A DNA stretch of 64,000 nucleotides from assembly GCF_004127445.1 (NCBI RefSeq), contig NZ_QEXM01000045.1, forward strand, positions 296,713 to 360,712. The letters run 5' to 3'. Positions within the stretch are counted from its first letter, which is position 1, and the number at the start of each line of letters is the position of its first letter. Both the position numbers and the translations under genes were made by a program. The DNA comes from Streptomyces alfalfae (GTDB lineage: Bacteria; Actinomycetota; Actinomycetes; Streptomycetales; Streptomycetaceae). Below are positions 1-8,120 of the stretch, one piece after another. The notes under the pieces are model-generated. The model ran no database searches. It saw only the letters and a program-made list of their open reading frames with translations, and was not told the origin of the DNA.

Positions 1-46
1 AGGGACCCGGGCTCATGGCAGCCGGAACGGCCCGGGCCCCTCTCGG

Positions 47-1456
47 CTATCCGTGGTCGTGGCGTGCCACGGCGGCCAGCGCGTCGGCGAGGCGATCGAG
101 GACCGCTGTCGCCTGTTCGTCCGTGATGGTCAGCGGGGGGAGCAGCCGTACGACGCTGGAGTGACGGCCGCCCAGCTCGACGATGAGCCCACGCCGCAGG
201 CACTCGCGCTGCACAGCGGCGGCCAGCTCCGGCGCCGGTGGGCGGGGCCGGGCGACGGGCGGGAGTCCGTCGATGCCTTCGACGCGCGAGCCGTGCTCGA
301 TCTCGGCCTCGGCCGTGCCCTCGGGCAGTCCGCGGTCGCACCGCGCGTCCACCAGCTCGACGCCGATCATCAGCCCCCGGCCGCGGACCTCGCCCACGCA
401 GGGGTGGTCGACGGCCAGTGTCCGCAGCTGGGCCAGCATGCGGGCGCCGAGGGTGGCAGCGCGTTCGGCGAGGCCGTGTTCCCGTACGTACGCGAGGGTC
501 GCCGCGCCGGCGGCCATGGCGAGCTGGTTGCCGCGGAACGTGCCCGCGTGGGCGCCGGGCGGCCAGAGGTCCAGGTCGTCGCGGTAGACCACGACGGCCA
601 GCGGCAGGCTGCCGCCGATCGCCTTCGAGAGCACCATCACGTCCGGCACGATGCCGCTGTGCTCGACGGCCCAGAACGCTCCGGTGCGCCCGACCCCCGT
701 CTGCACCTCGTCCACGATCAGCGGGATGTCGCGCGCGGCGGTGATCTCGCGCATGCGGCGCAGCCAGCCGTCCGGCGCGGGCAGGACGCCGCCCTCGCCC
801 TGGACCGGTTCGAGGATCATGCCCGCGGGCGCGGGGACGCCCGACTTGGTGTCGTCGAGGAGGTTCTCGGTCCAGCGTGCGGACAGTTCCGCGCCACCCG
901 CCCCGCCGAGGCCGAACGGGCAGCGGTAGTCCTGTGGGTAGGGCAGGCGGGTGACGCGGACGCTCGGCGCGGCGCCGGACACCTCCAGCGCTCCGGCCGT
1001 CATCCCGTGGTAGGCGCCGGTGAAGGCCAGCATGCTGTCGCGGCCCGTGGCCGCGCGGACCAGTTTCAGCGCCGCCTCCACCGCGTCCGTCCCCGCGGGG
1101 CCGCAGAACTGGATGCGGGCGCGCTCGGCGAGGCCGGGCGGCAGCGTGCGGAACAGTTCGCTGGTGAAGTCGTCCTTGACGGGCGTCGCCAGGTCGAGGA
1201 CGTGCAGCGGCGCCCCGGAGTCGAGGACCTGCCTGATCGCTTCGAGCACCACGGGGTGGTTGTGTCCGAGGGCCAGGGTCCCGGCGCCCGAGAGGCAGTC
1301 GAGGTAGCGGCGGCCGTCGGCGCCTTCGATGGTCATGCCGCGCGCCCGCACCGGCACGATCGGCAGGGCGCGCGCGTAGGTCCGCGCGGCCGATTCCCGC
1401 GCGGACTGCCGTCGTAGGATGCCTTCCTGCCCGCCTTCTTGATGAGACGGAGCCAT
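47..1456 (-). CDS. class III PLP-dependent aminotransferase (diaminobutyrate--2-oxoglutarate type)
   Basis: PLP-dependent aminotransferase of class III, closest by eye to diaminobutyrate/EctB-like enzymes that interconvert aspartate semialdehyde and 2,4-diaminobutyrate with glutamate as amino donor. The fold-defining motifs are present: LALGHNHPVV near the N-terminus, the LIVDEVQTGVGRTG aspartate motif, and LSKAIGGSLPL with the PLP-binding lysine. The frame stays open upstream to 1663, but that stretch encodes a Pro/Ala/Ser-rich segment unlike the family, so I start at the ATG at 1456 (MAPSHQ), giving 469 residues. In S. coelicolor the gene next to hflX/rshA is, from memory, an aminotransferase bordering a small IucA/IucC-type siderophore cluster. 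If so, the rest of that cluster lies beyond the left edge. The class is clear; the exact substrate is inferred. Confidence 0.85.
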   Translation of the reverse strand: MAPSHQEGGQEGILRRQSARESAARTYARALPIVPVRARGMTIEGADGRRYLDCLSGAGTLALGHNHPVVLEAIRQVLDSGAPLHVLDLATPVKDDFTSELFRTLPPGLAERARIQFCGPAGTDAVEAALKLVRAATGRDSMLAFTGAYHGMTAGALEVSGAAPSVRVTRLPYPQDYRCPFGLGGAGGAELSARWTENLLDDTKSGVPAPAGMILEPVQGEGGVLPAPDGWLRRMREITAARDIPLIVDEVQTGVGRTGAFWAVEHSGIVPDVMVLSKAIGGSLPLAVVVYRDDLDLWPPGAHAGTFRGNQLAMAAGAATLAYVREHGLAERAATLGARMLAQLRTLAVDHPCVGEVRGRGLMIGVELVDARCDRGLPEGTAEAEIEHGSRVEGIDGLPPVARPRPPAPELAAAVQRECLRRGLIVELGGRHSSVVRLLPPLTITDEQATAVLDRLADALAAVARHDHG

Positions 1457-1966
1457 CGGCTGCGGTGAGGACGGCGGTGCGAAGGGTGCTCTCGGTCCGG
1501 GAGGTGCGTGCGTTCCGGAAGTCGCTCGCGCTCCGGAGGGGGCTTGCGTTCCGGAGGATGCTGCGGACGCCGCCGCGGGCGCAGGCTCGATCACGGCCAC
1601 GACTGTTGGTCCTCCCGCTGGGGACGAGCGCGTCCCGGCCGGGCGGCTCCGGGGAGCCCCCAAGTGGCCGGACGGGCAGACGACTTGGCAGGGGGATGAA
1701 CGCAGGCTGCGGCTCCCCCGTACGTAACAACGACGGTGACCCCGGTCGGGGCACGGGGGTAATCGGAAGATCTTGCCGTTGCGGAACCGTTGCCCTCCTG
1801 TCGGCAGTCCCCCAAGTCACCGGCATAGTGTGGGGGCCGTTCATCGGCCAAAGGCACGTGACGATTCCCGGCCAAAGGGGGCGTTCGCGCCGGCGGGACG
1901 GGTGCCCGCACCCCCCGATGACCAGCACTTCCGTACTGATTTACGAGGCCCAGGGGGAAACTCTCG
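1457..1966. other. divergent intergenic region
   Basis: Gap of about 510 bases between the minus-strand aminotransferase and the plus-strand protease lipoprotein. Its first 207 bases are also open in the aminotransferase frame but would encode only low-complexity sequence. The one clear structure is the 24-base element at 1807-1830, which recurs before the second protease gene. I see no RNA gene, and no Fur or DmdR-type iron box was recognised. Confidence 0.5.
1807..1830 (+). promoter_or_regulatory. 24-bp conserved upstream element, copy 1
   Basis: Matches 21 of 24 positions with 3361-3384. The shared core reads GTCCCCCA-NN-TCAC-N-GGCATAGTG. It ends 136 bases before the protease start at 1967. 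The closing CATAGTG could supply a TAGTGT-like -10 hexamer, so this may be a promoter or an operator. Its function is inferred from conservation between two paralogous upstream regions that are otherwise dissimilar. Confidence 0.55.
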
Positions 1967-3196
1967 ATGCGACCCATACGTCCGCTCCTCACCGCACGGA
2001 ACGGGAGGAGCACGCGCCACCGCACCTCCCCCGTCGCGGCCGCTGTGGCGCTCGGCGCGGCGCTCGTGCTGACCGCCACGGCCTGTGGTCCCACCGAGGA
2101 CAACGCCGGCGGCGACTCGTCGTCGTCGCAGGCCGACGGCAGCAACGGCGACAAGTTCGAGATTCCGGCCGATCTCAAGGACAAGCTCAAAGAGCACGGC
2201 ATCGACCTGGACAAGTGGGAAGCCGGCGGCTGGAAGAACTTCGACAAGGACAAGTGGCTGCGCGAGGCCGGTGAGTTCGTCAACCCGATCATCGAGGACC
2301 TCTGGGACCCCGACCGGATGCGGGACGCCGACAAGAACCCGGACCGGGGCGTCGACGACAACGACATCTCCGGTGACCAGGGCGTCACCGACCCGACGCC
2401 CGAGCCCGTGGAAGCGGCCGCGGTGAAGACGCCGTACCACGACCGGTCCCCCGCCTCGGGCAAGCTCTTCTTCGACGGCCCCGACGGTTCGATGGTCTGC
2501 TCCGCGACCGTGGTGAAGGACCCGGCCAACCCCGGCAAGTCCAACATGGTGTGGACCGCGGGCCACTGCGTGCACGCGGGCGCCAAGGGCGGCTGGTACC
2601 GCAACATGATCTTCGTCCCCTCGTACAACAACAGCGGCAAGTCCGCCGCGGAGCTGCAGAACGCGCCCAAGGAAGAGGTCGCCCCGTACGGCGTCTGGTG
2701 GGGCGACTGGGCACAGACCTCCGACCAGTGGATCGAGCGCGGCGGCCCGACGGGCGGTGCCGGCGCTCCCCATGACTTCGCGGTCATGCACGTGAAGCCC
2801 GAGAAGGGCAGCGAGGGCAAGTCGCTGGAGGAGACCGTCGGTTCGGCCCTCCCCGTGGACTTCGACGCCCCGGCCGTGCCGCAGGTCAAGTCCCTGACGG
2901 CCACCGGTTACCCGGCGGCGCCGCCCTTCGACGGCCAGAAGCTGTTCCAGTGCGCCGACAAGCCCGGACGGCTCTCGCTCAGCAAGTCCGAGCCGACGAT
3001 GTACCGCGTCGGCTGCACCATGACCGGCGGTTCCTCCGGTGGCGGCTGGGTCGCGCCCGGTCAGGACGGTAAGCCGGCCCTGGTGTCGAACACCTCCATC
3101 GGCCCGGTGACGGCGGGCTGGCTGGCCGGGCCGCGCCTCGGCAAGGAGGCCGAGGGCATCTACGAAGCGGTCAGCAAGAAGTTCGCCGACCAGTAG
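1967..3196 (+). CDS. trypsin-like serine protease lipoprotein, first of a tandem pair
   Basis: Secreted, probably membrane-anchored serine protease of the trypsin/V8-like (S1) fold, 409 residues. A basic N-terminus and hydrophobic stretch end in a lipobox LTATAC-G, with the lipidated Cys at about residue 40. A Ser/Gly linker follows, then a conserved charged module at about 68-125 containing WKNFDKDKW, then the protease domain from about 155. The catalytic triad is visible as His200 in WTAGHC, Asp270 in HDFAVMH and Ser357 in GGSSGGG. The next gene is a close paralogue in the same orientation, with its own copy of the 24-base upstream element, so the two are probably separately transcribed members of one response. 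The substrate is unknown. The N-terminal module could be a propeptide or a wall-binding segment. Confidence 0.85.
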   Translation: MRPIRPLLTARNGRSTRHRTSPVAAAVALGAALVLTATACGPTEDNAGGDSSSSQADGSNGDKFEIPADLKDKLKEHGIDLDKWEAGGWKNFDKDKWLREAGEFVNPIIEDLWDPDRMRDADKNPDRGVDDNDISGDQGVTDPTPEPVEAAAVKTPYHDRSPASGKLFFDGPDGSMVCSATVVKDPANPGKSNMVWTAGHCVHAGAKGGWYRNMIFVPSYNNSGKSAAELQNAPKEEVAPYGVWWGDWAQTSDQWIERGGPTGGAGAPHDFAVMHVKPEKGSEGKSLEETVGSALPVDFDAPAVPQVKSLTATGYPAAPPFDGQKLFQCADKPGRLSLSKSEPTMYRVGCTMTGGSSGGGWVAPGQDGKPALVSNTSIGPVTAGWLAGPRLGKEAEGIYEAVSKKFADQ

Positions 3197-3360
3197 TCAC
3201 CGCGGAGCGACCGCCGACCGCCGCCGAGCGGCCAGTAAGTCACCCGGAGCGACCGCCGACCCGCCGCGAGTGGTCGGCGACCGCTCCGGGGAACCGCTTG
3301 CCGCTCACTCGCCGTACGGCGGCGGGTTCGCCGGAAACCTTCACGACCCCGCCGCTGTTC

Positions 3361-3384
3361 GTCCCCCACCTCACAGGCATAGTG
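3361..3384 (+). promoter_or_regulatory. 24-bp conserved upstream element, copy 2
   Basis: Second copy of the element at 1807-1830, 84 bases before the start of the downstream protease paralogue at 3469. It differs from copy 1 at only three positions, while the flanking sequence is largely unrelated. This suggests selection on a shared promoter or operator. The bases between the first protease stop and this site (3197-3300) contain repeated GGAGCGACCGCCGACC runs that could fold, but no clean terminator. Confidence 0.55.
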
Positions 3385-3468
3385 AGGTGTTGCGTCGTCC
3401 GGGGCACCTCGGGCCGACATATGACACGTACATGGCAATCACACGTTCCATACGGGGGTACCTGCACC

Positions 3469-4665
3469 ATGCGTTCCACTCGTGCGCCGTTCGCGCGCAG
3501 CCGTGGACGGCGCGTCGCGCTCGCCGCCACCGGGCTCGCCGCGACCCTGGCGCTCACCGCCACGGCCTGCGGCCCGAGCGAGGACACGGCCGGTGGCTCG
3601 TCGAGCGCCGCCGAATCCGACGGGTCCGGCTCCGACTCCAAGCTGCCGGACAGGCTCGCCGACAAGCTCAAGAAGCACGGCATCGACCCGGACCAGTGGG
3701 AGAACGGCGGCTGGAAGAACTTCGACAAGGACAAGTGGCTGCGCGAGGCGAGTGACTTCGTCAACCCGGTCATCAAGGACCTGTGGAAGCCCGAGCGGAT
3801 GAAGGACGCGAAGGACCCGAACAAGACGATCGCGTCGAAGGACGCGGCCGCCGACCAGGGTGCCACCGATCCGGAGCCGACGCCGGTCCGGGCCAAGCCC
3901 GAGAAGACGCCGTACCACGAGCACGCCGCGCCGGTCGGCAAGATCTTCTTCGACTCCCCCGAAGGCTCGATGGTCTGCTCGGGCACCGTCGTGAAGGACC
4001 CGCGCAACCCCGGCAGGTCCAACCTGGTGTGGACCGCCGGCCACTGCGTGCACGCGGGCAAGAACGGTGGCTGGTACCGCAACATCGCCTTCGTGCCCTC
4101 ATACAACGACCTCGGCAAGTCCGAGGCCGAGCTGGGCGACGCGGCCCCGCAGGAGATCGCCCCCTACGGCCAGTACTGGGCCGACTGGGTCTCGACCTCC
4201 AACGAGTGGATCAACGAGGGCGGCCCGACGGGCGGCGCCGGCGCGACGCACGACTACGCCGTGATGCACGTGAAGCCGGAGCAGGGCGGCAAGTCCCTGG
4301 AGGAGACCGTCGGCAACGCGCTCGATGTCGACTTCTCGACCCCGGCCACGCAGAGCGTCGGCTCGATGGGCGCCTGGGGCTACCCTGCCGCTCCGCCCTA
4401 CAACGGCCTCATGATGCACAAGTGCGTGGACAAGCCCGGTCGTCTCTCGCTGTCGCCGTCCCTGCCGACGATGTACCGCATCGGCTGCACCATGACCGGC
4501 GGTTCCTCCGGCGGCGGCTGGTTCCGCATGGTGAACGGCAAGACGCGGCTCGTCTCGAACACCTCGATCGGCCCGGCCGAGAACACCTGGCTCGCGGGCC
4601 CGCAGCTCGGCAAGGGCGCCGAGCAGGTCTACGACATGATGAGCGAGAAGTACGGCTCCCGGTAG
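3469..4665 (+). CDS. trypsin-like serine protease lipoprotein, second of a tandem pair
   Basis: Paralogue of the gene at 1967, 398 residues from the ATG at 3469. The frame is open further upstream to 3298, but that would put about 57 residues before the signal peptide, so the later ATG is chosen. The lipobox is LTATAC-G with Cys34. The conserved N-terminal module (about 60-115) again contains WKNFDKDKW, and the triad is His192 (WTAGHC), Asp262 (HDYAVMH) and Ser347 (GGSSGGG). Two Cys pairs outside the triad region are also conserved between the copies. It is likely exported and tethered outside the membrane. The gene is followed by a strong hairpin and then the convergent hflX. It arose by tandem duplication; the two proteins have diverged mainly in their linkers. 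Confidence 0.85.
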   Translation: MRSTRAPFARSRGRRVALAATGLAATLALTATACGPSEDTAGGSSSAAESDGSGSDSKLPDRLADKLKKHGIDPDQWENGGWKNFDKDKWLREASDFVNPVIKDLWKPERMKDAKDPNKTIASKDAAADQGATDPEPTPVRAKPEKTPYHEHAAPVGKIFFDSPEGSMVCSGTVVKDPRNPGRSNLVWTAGHCVHAGKNGGWYRNIAFVPSYNDLGKSEAELGDAAPQEIAPYGQYWADWVSTSNEWINEGGPTGGAGATHDYAVMHVKPEQGGKSLEETVGNALDVDFSTPATQSVGSMGAWGYPAAPPYNGLMMHKCVDKPGRLSLSPSLPTMYRIGCTMTGGSSGGGWFRMVNGKTRLVSNTSIGPAENTWLAGPQLGKGAEQVYDMMSEKYGSR

Positions 4666-4707
4666 CCGCCCCTCGTGCCCGTCACACCTGATACGGCTTG
4701 ATACGGC

Positions 4708-4740
4708 GAAGGCCCGCCCCTGCGAGAGGGGCGGGCCTTC
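4708..4740. terminator. bidirectional hairpin between protease gene and hflX
   Basis: Perfect 13-base stem GAAGGCCCGCCCC paired with its complement around a 7-base loop. It lies between two convergent genes and probably ends both transcripts. It lacks a long U-run, as is usual for Streptomyces terminators. Confidence 0.85.
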
Positions 4741-4767
4741 GTCATGTCCGGCTGGTGCGGGGTGCGC

Positions 4768-6258
4768 TCAGTGCGCGGCCGGAACATACGGATTGAGCTC
4801 CGCGGCGAGTTCCTCGTGCACCCGCGCCTTGAGCAGCGTGCCCTCGCCGGTGTGCTCCTCGGAGAGCACCTCGCCCTCGGCGTGCGCCCGCGAGACGAGC
4901 TGGCCGTGGGTGTACGGAACGAGGGCCTCGATCTCGACCTCGGGCCGCGGCAGCTCGACGTCGACGAGCGCGAGGAGCTCGTCGATGCCGGCGCCGGTGC
5001 GCGCGGAGACCGCGATCGCGTGCTTCTCATTGCGCAGGAGCCGCTGGAGGACCAGCGGGTCCGCCGCGTCCGCCTTGTTGATCACCACGATCTCGGGCAC
5101 TTCGGTGGCGCCCACGTCGCGGATGACCTCGCGCACGGCGGCGAGCTGCTCCTCCGGCACCGGGTGCGAACCGTCCACCACGTGCAGGATGAGGTCGGAG
5201 TCGGCGACCTCCTCCATCGTGGAGCGGAACGCCTCGACGAGGTGGTGCGGCAGATGCCGCACGAACCCGACGGTGTCGGCCAGGGTGTAGAGCCTGCCGC
5301 CCGGCGTTTCCGCCCGGCGCACGGTCGGGTCGAGGGTGGCGAACAGCGCGTTCTCCACCAGGACGCCCGCGCCCGTGAGGCGGTTGAGCAGCGAGGACTT
5401 GCCGGCGTTGGTGTAACCGGCGATGGCGACCGAGGGCACCTTGTTGCGCCGGCGCTCCTGGCGCTTGATGTCGCGGCCGGTCTTCATCTCCGCGATCTCC
5501 CGGCGCATCTTCGCCATCTTCTCGCGGATGCGCCGCCGGTCGGTCTCGATCTTGGTCTCACCGGGACCACGCGTGGCCATGCCGCCACCGCCGCCGCCAC
5601 CCATCTGCCGGGAGAGCGACTGGCCCCAGCCGCGGAGCCTCGGCAGCATGTACTGCATCTGTGCCAGGGCGACCTGCGCCTTGCCCTCTCGGGACTTGGC
5701 GTGCTGGGCGAAGATGTCGAGGATCAGGGCGGTCCTGTCGACCACCTTGACCTTGACGACGTCTTCGAGGTGGATGAGCTGGCCGGGGCTCAGCTCACCG
5801 TCGCAGACGACGGTGTCGGCGCCGGTCTCGAGCACGATGTCCCGCAGTTCGAGGGCCTTGCCGGAGCCGATGTACGTCGCCGGGTCCGGCTTGTCGCGGC
5901 GCTGCACCACGCCGTCGAGCACGAGTGCGCCCGCGGTCTCCGCGAGAGCGGCCAGCTCGGCGAGGGAGTTCTCCGCGTCGTCCACGGTTCCGGAGGTCCA
6001 CACTCCGACGAGGACCACGCGCTCCAGGCGGAGCTGGCGGTACTCGACCTCGGTGACGTCCTCGAGCTCGGTGGAGAGGCCCGCGACACGGCGCAGGGCC
6101 GCGCGCTCGGAGCGGTCGAGCTGGTCGCCGTCACGCTCTCCGTCGATCTCGTGGCTCCAGGCGACGTCCTCTTCCATCAGGGCATCGGCCCGAAGACCTT
6201 CGGGGTAGTTCTGCGCGAAGCTCTGTACGTCCTGGGAAGGGGAAGAAGAGGAGGTCAT
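4768..6258 (-). CDS. hflX: ribosome-associated GTPase HflX
   Basis: TRAFAC-class GTPase that binds the 50S subunit and in other bacteria splits stalled or hibernating ribosomes under stress. It has 496 residues from the ATG at 6258, which follows an AAGGA ribosome site; open sequence upstream is not family-like. The N-terminal HflX domain contains the glycine-rich loop and GPGETKIETDRRR (about 231-244), followed by a helical linker. The G domain shows the P-loop GYTNAGKSS (281-289), DTVGF (328-332) and NKAD (394-397). The Gly/Met-rich run at 220-227 just before GPGETK is typical of actinobacterial HflX. The gene is transcribed alone, with a 235-base intergenic region upstream. Confidence 0.97.
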   Translation of the reverse strand: MTSSSSPSQDVQSFAQNYPEGLRADALMEEDVAWSHEIDGERDGDQLDRSERAALRRVAGLSTELEDVTEVEYRQLRLERVVLVGVWTSGTVDDAENSLAELAALAETAGALVLDGVVQRRDKPDPATYIGSGKALELRDIVLETGADTVVCDGELSPGQLIHLEDVVKVKVVDRTALILDIFAQHAKSREGKAQVALAQMQYMLPRLRGWGQSLSRQMGGGGGGGMATRGPGETKIETDRRRIREKMAKMRREIAEMKTGRDIKRQERRRNKVPSVAIAGYTNAGKSSLLNRLTGAGVLVENALFATLDPTVRRAETPGGRLYTLADTVGFVRHLPHHLVEAFRSTMEEVADSDLILHVVDGSHPVPEEQLAAVREVIRDVGATEVPEIVVINKADAADPLVLQRLLRNEKHAIAVSARTGAGIDELLALVDVELPRPEVEIEALVPYTHGQLVSRAHAEGEVLSEEHTGEGTLLKARVHEELAAELNPYVPAAH

Positions 6259-6493
6259 TGGATCCTTACGTCGATTCGTCGATACGCCGGTGAAGTGCGG
6301 ACGGATCGCGGGACCCGTCGCAGTCGACAACGCCCGAGGCGGCCCGGACATTCCCGAGGCCGGGCCTGGCGGACCCTGAGATACCCCCGAGGGGATGTCC
6401 CTGAGCCCGGACCGGCCCGCCGCGCCGTCGACCTGAAGATGGTTGCACGGCACGGCCCGTCTCGTCATCCGGGTTATTCTCCGGCCCGACCGG

Positions 6494-7993
6494 CTACTTC
6501 CCGCGCACGGGCGCCTTACGCCAGTCCGGGTGCCCCGGCATGGGCGGCGTCTTCTCCCCGTACAGCCAGGCGTCGAAGAATCCGCCCAGGTCACGCCCCG
6601 CGTTCCGGGAGGCGAGCCGCACGAAGTCGGCGGTCGTCGCGGTGCCGTCGCGGTGGGCGCGGACCCACTGGCGCTCCAGGCGCTCGAAGGCCTCGTGCCC
6701 GATCTCCTGGCGCAGCGCGTAGAGCACCAGGGCGCTGCCGTCGTAGACCACGGGCCGGAACAGGCTGATCTTCTTGCCGGGGGCGGGCCTCTTCGGCCGC
6801 GCGGGCGGCCCGCCCTCGGCACGCCAGCCGTCCGATTTGCGGTAGGCCTCGCGCATGCGGTCCGCCAGGGACCGCCGTGTCCTCTCCTCGGTGAACAGCG
6901 CCTCGTACCAGGTGGCGTGGCCCTCGTTGAGCCAGAGGTCGGACCAGGTCCGCGGGCTCACGCTGTCGCCGAACCACTGGTGCGCCAGCTCGTGCACCAT
7001 GAGCGCGTCGACGCTCCACTCGGGGATGTGGGGCAGGGTGAAGAGCTGCTGCTCGAAGAGGGACAGCGTCTGCGTCTCCAGCTCGAAGCCGGTCTTCGCC
7101 GGGGCGACGAGGACCCCGTAGGCCTCGAAGGGGTACCGCCCGACCTTCTTCTCCATCCATGCGATCTGGCCGGGCGTCTTCTTCAGCCAGCGCTCCAGGG
7201 CCTTGCGGTCCTTGGTGGGGACGACGTCGCGTACGGGCAGGCCGTGCGGGCCCTTGCGGTGCAGCACGGTGGACCGGCCGATCGACACCTGGGCCAGTTC
7301 GGTCGCCATGGGGTGGTGGGTGCGGTAGGCCCAGGTCGTGGCGGAGCCGTTGTGGCGGGGCTCGGCCGCCGGGAGGCCGTTGGCGACGGCGGTGAGCCCC
7401 TTGGGGGCGGTGATCCGGAAGGTGAACATCGCCTTGTCGGCGGGGTGGTCGTTGCAGGGGAAGACCAGGTGGGCGGCGTCGGCCTGGTTGGCCATGGCGA
7501 GCCCGTCGGCGGTGCGGAGCCAGCCGCCCTGGGATTTCCCGCCGGAGACCGGGTCGCTGGTGTGCCGAACGGTGATCCGCAGCCGCTCGCCGGGCCCGAC
7601 CGGCTCGGCCGGCGTGAGGACCAGGTCCTCGCCGCTGCTCGCGAAGCGGACGGCCTCGCCGTTGACCTCGGCGGAGCGGACCTCGCCGTGCGTGAAGTCC
7701 AGGTTCACGCGCTCAAGGGGCTGGGTGACACGGGCGTCGATCTTGGTGACGGCTTCCAGTGGCTCGCGGTTGTCACCGCGGTAGGTGAAGGCGATGTCGT
7801 ACGACGTCACGTCGTACCCGGGGTTGCCCAGGTGCGGGAAGAGCGGGTCGCCGATGCCGAGCGGGGTGGCCGGCGAGGGGACGCCCGCCGCGACGAGGGC
7901 GGCGGAGACGGTCGCGGTGACGAGGGCGGCGGCGACTCGGGGTGTACGGAGGGCCTTCGGCCGTGCGGCCGTGGTCCGGGCAGTGAGCAGCAT
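6494..7993 (-). CDS. secreted M1-family zinc metallopeptidase
   Basis: Zinc aminopeptidase-like protein of family M1 (gluzincin), 499 residues. The start at 7993 (MLLTARTT) places a twin-basic, hydrophobic signal region (about 1-45) at the N-terminus. The zinc site is HELAHQW (His334, Glu335, His338) with the third ligand in LNEGHA (Glu357). The usual GAMEN exopeptidase motif is not recognisable: its position reads GFELETQ. This is common in compact bacterial M1 proteins and leaves specificity uncertain. The protein is shorter than PepN (about 850 residues) because the C-terminal HEAT-like domain is missing. It is likely secreted or membrane-proximal and is flanked by hflX downstream and rshA upstream, with no evident operon partner. 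Confidence 0.92.
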   Translation of the reverse strand: MLLTARTTAARPKALRTPRVAAALVTATVSAALVAAGVPSPATPLGIGDPLFPHLGNPGYDVTSYDIAFTYRGDNREPLEAVTKIDARVTQPLERVNLDFTHGEVRSAEVNGEAVRFASSGEDLVLTPAEPVGPGERLRITVRHTSDPVSGGKSQGGWLRTADGLAMANQADAAHLVFPCNDHPADKAMFTFRITAPKGLTAVANGLPAAEPRHNGSATTWAYRTHHPMATELAQVSIGRSTVLHRKGPHGLPVRDVVPTKDRKALERWLKKTPGQIAWMEKKVGRYPFEAYGVLVAPAKTGFELETQTLSLFEQQLFTLPHIPEWSVDALMVHELAHQWFGDSVSPRTWSDLWLNEGHATWYEALFTEERTRRSLADRMREAYRKSDGWRAEGGPPARPKRPAPGKKISLFRPVVYDGSALVLYALRQEIGHEAFERLERQWVRAHRDGTATTADFVRLASRNAGRDLGGFFDAWLYGEKTPPMPGHPDWRKAPVRGK

Positions 7994-8120
7994 GGACTTA
8001 CCGCTATCAGCGTGCGCGCCCCCGGCGGGTGGTGGCGCGCGCCCGGCCACCCGAACGAGTCACCGACCGGACCCGCGCGCGGGTCCGCCGCCAGGGCCGG
8101 GCCACGAGGCGCCGACCGCT

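Noticed and set aside
1457..1663. Upstream extension of the aminotransferase as coding
   Set aside because: Encodes Ser/Pro/Ala/Gly repeats absent from the family; the ATG at 1456 fits the fold.
4744..6768. 674-codon open frame opposite hflX
   Set aside because: Antisense shadow; hflX has all GTPase motifs and a ribosome site.
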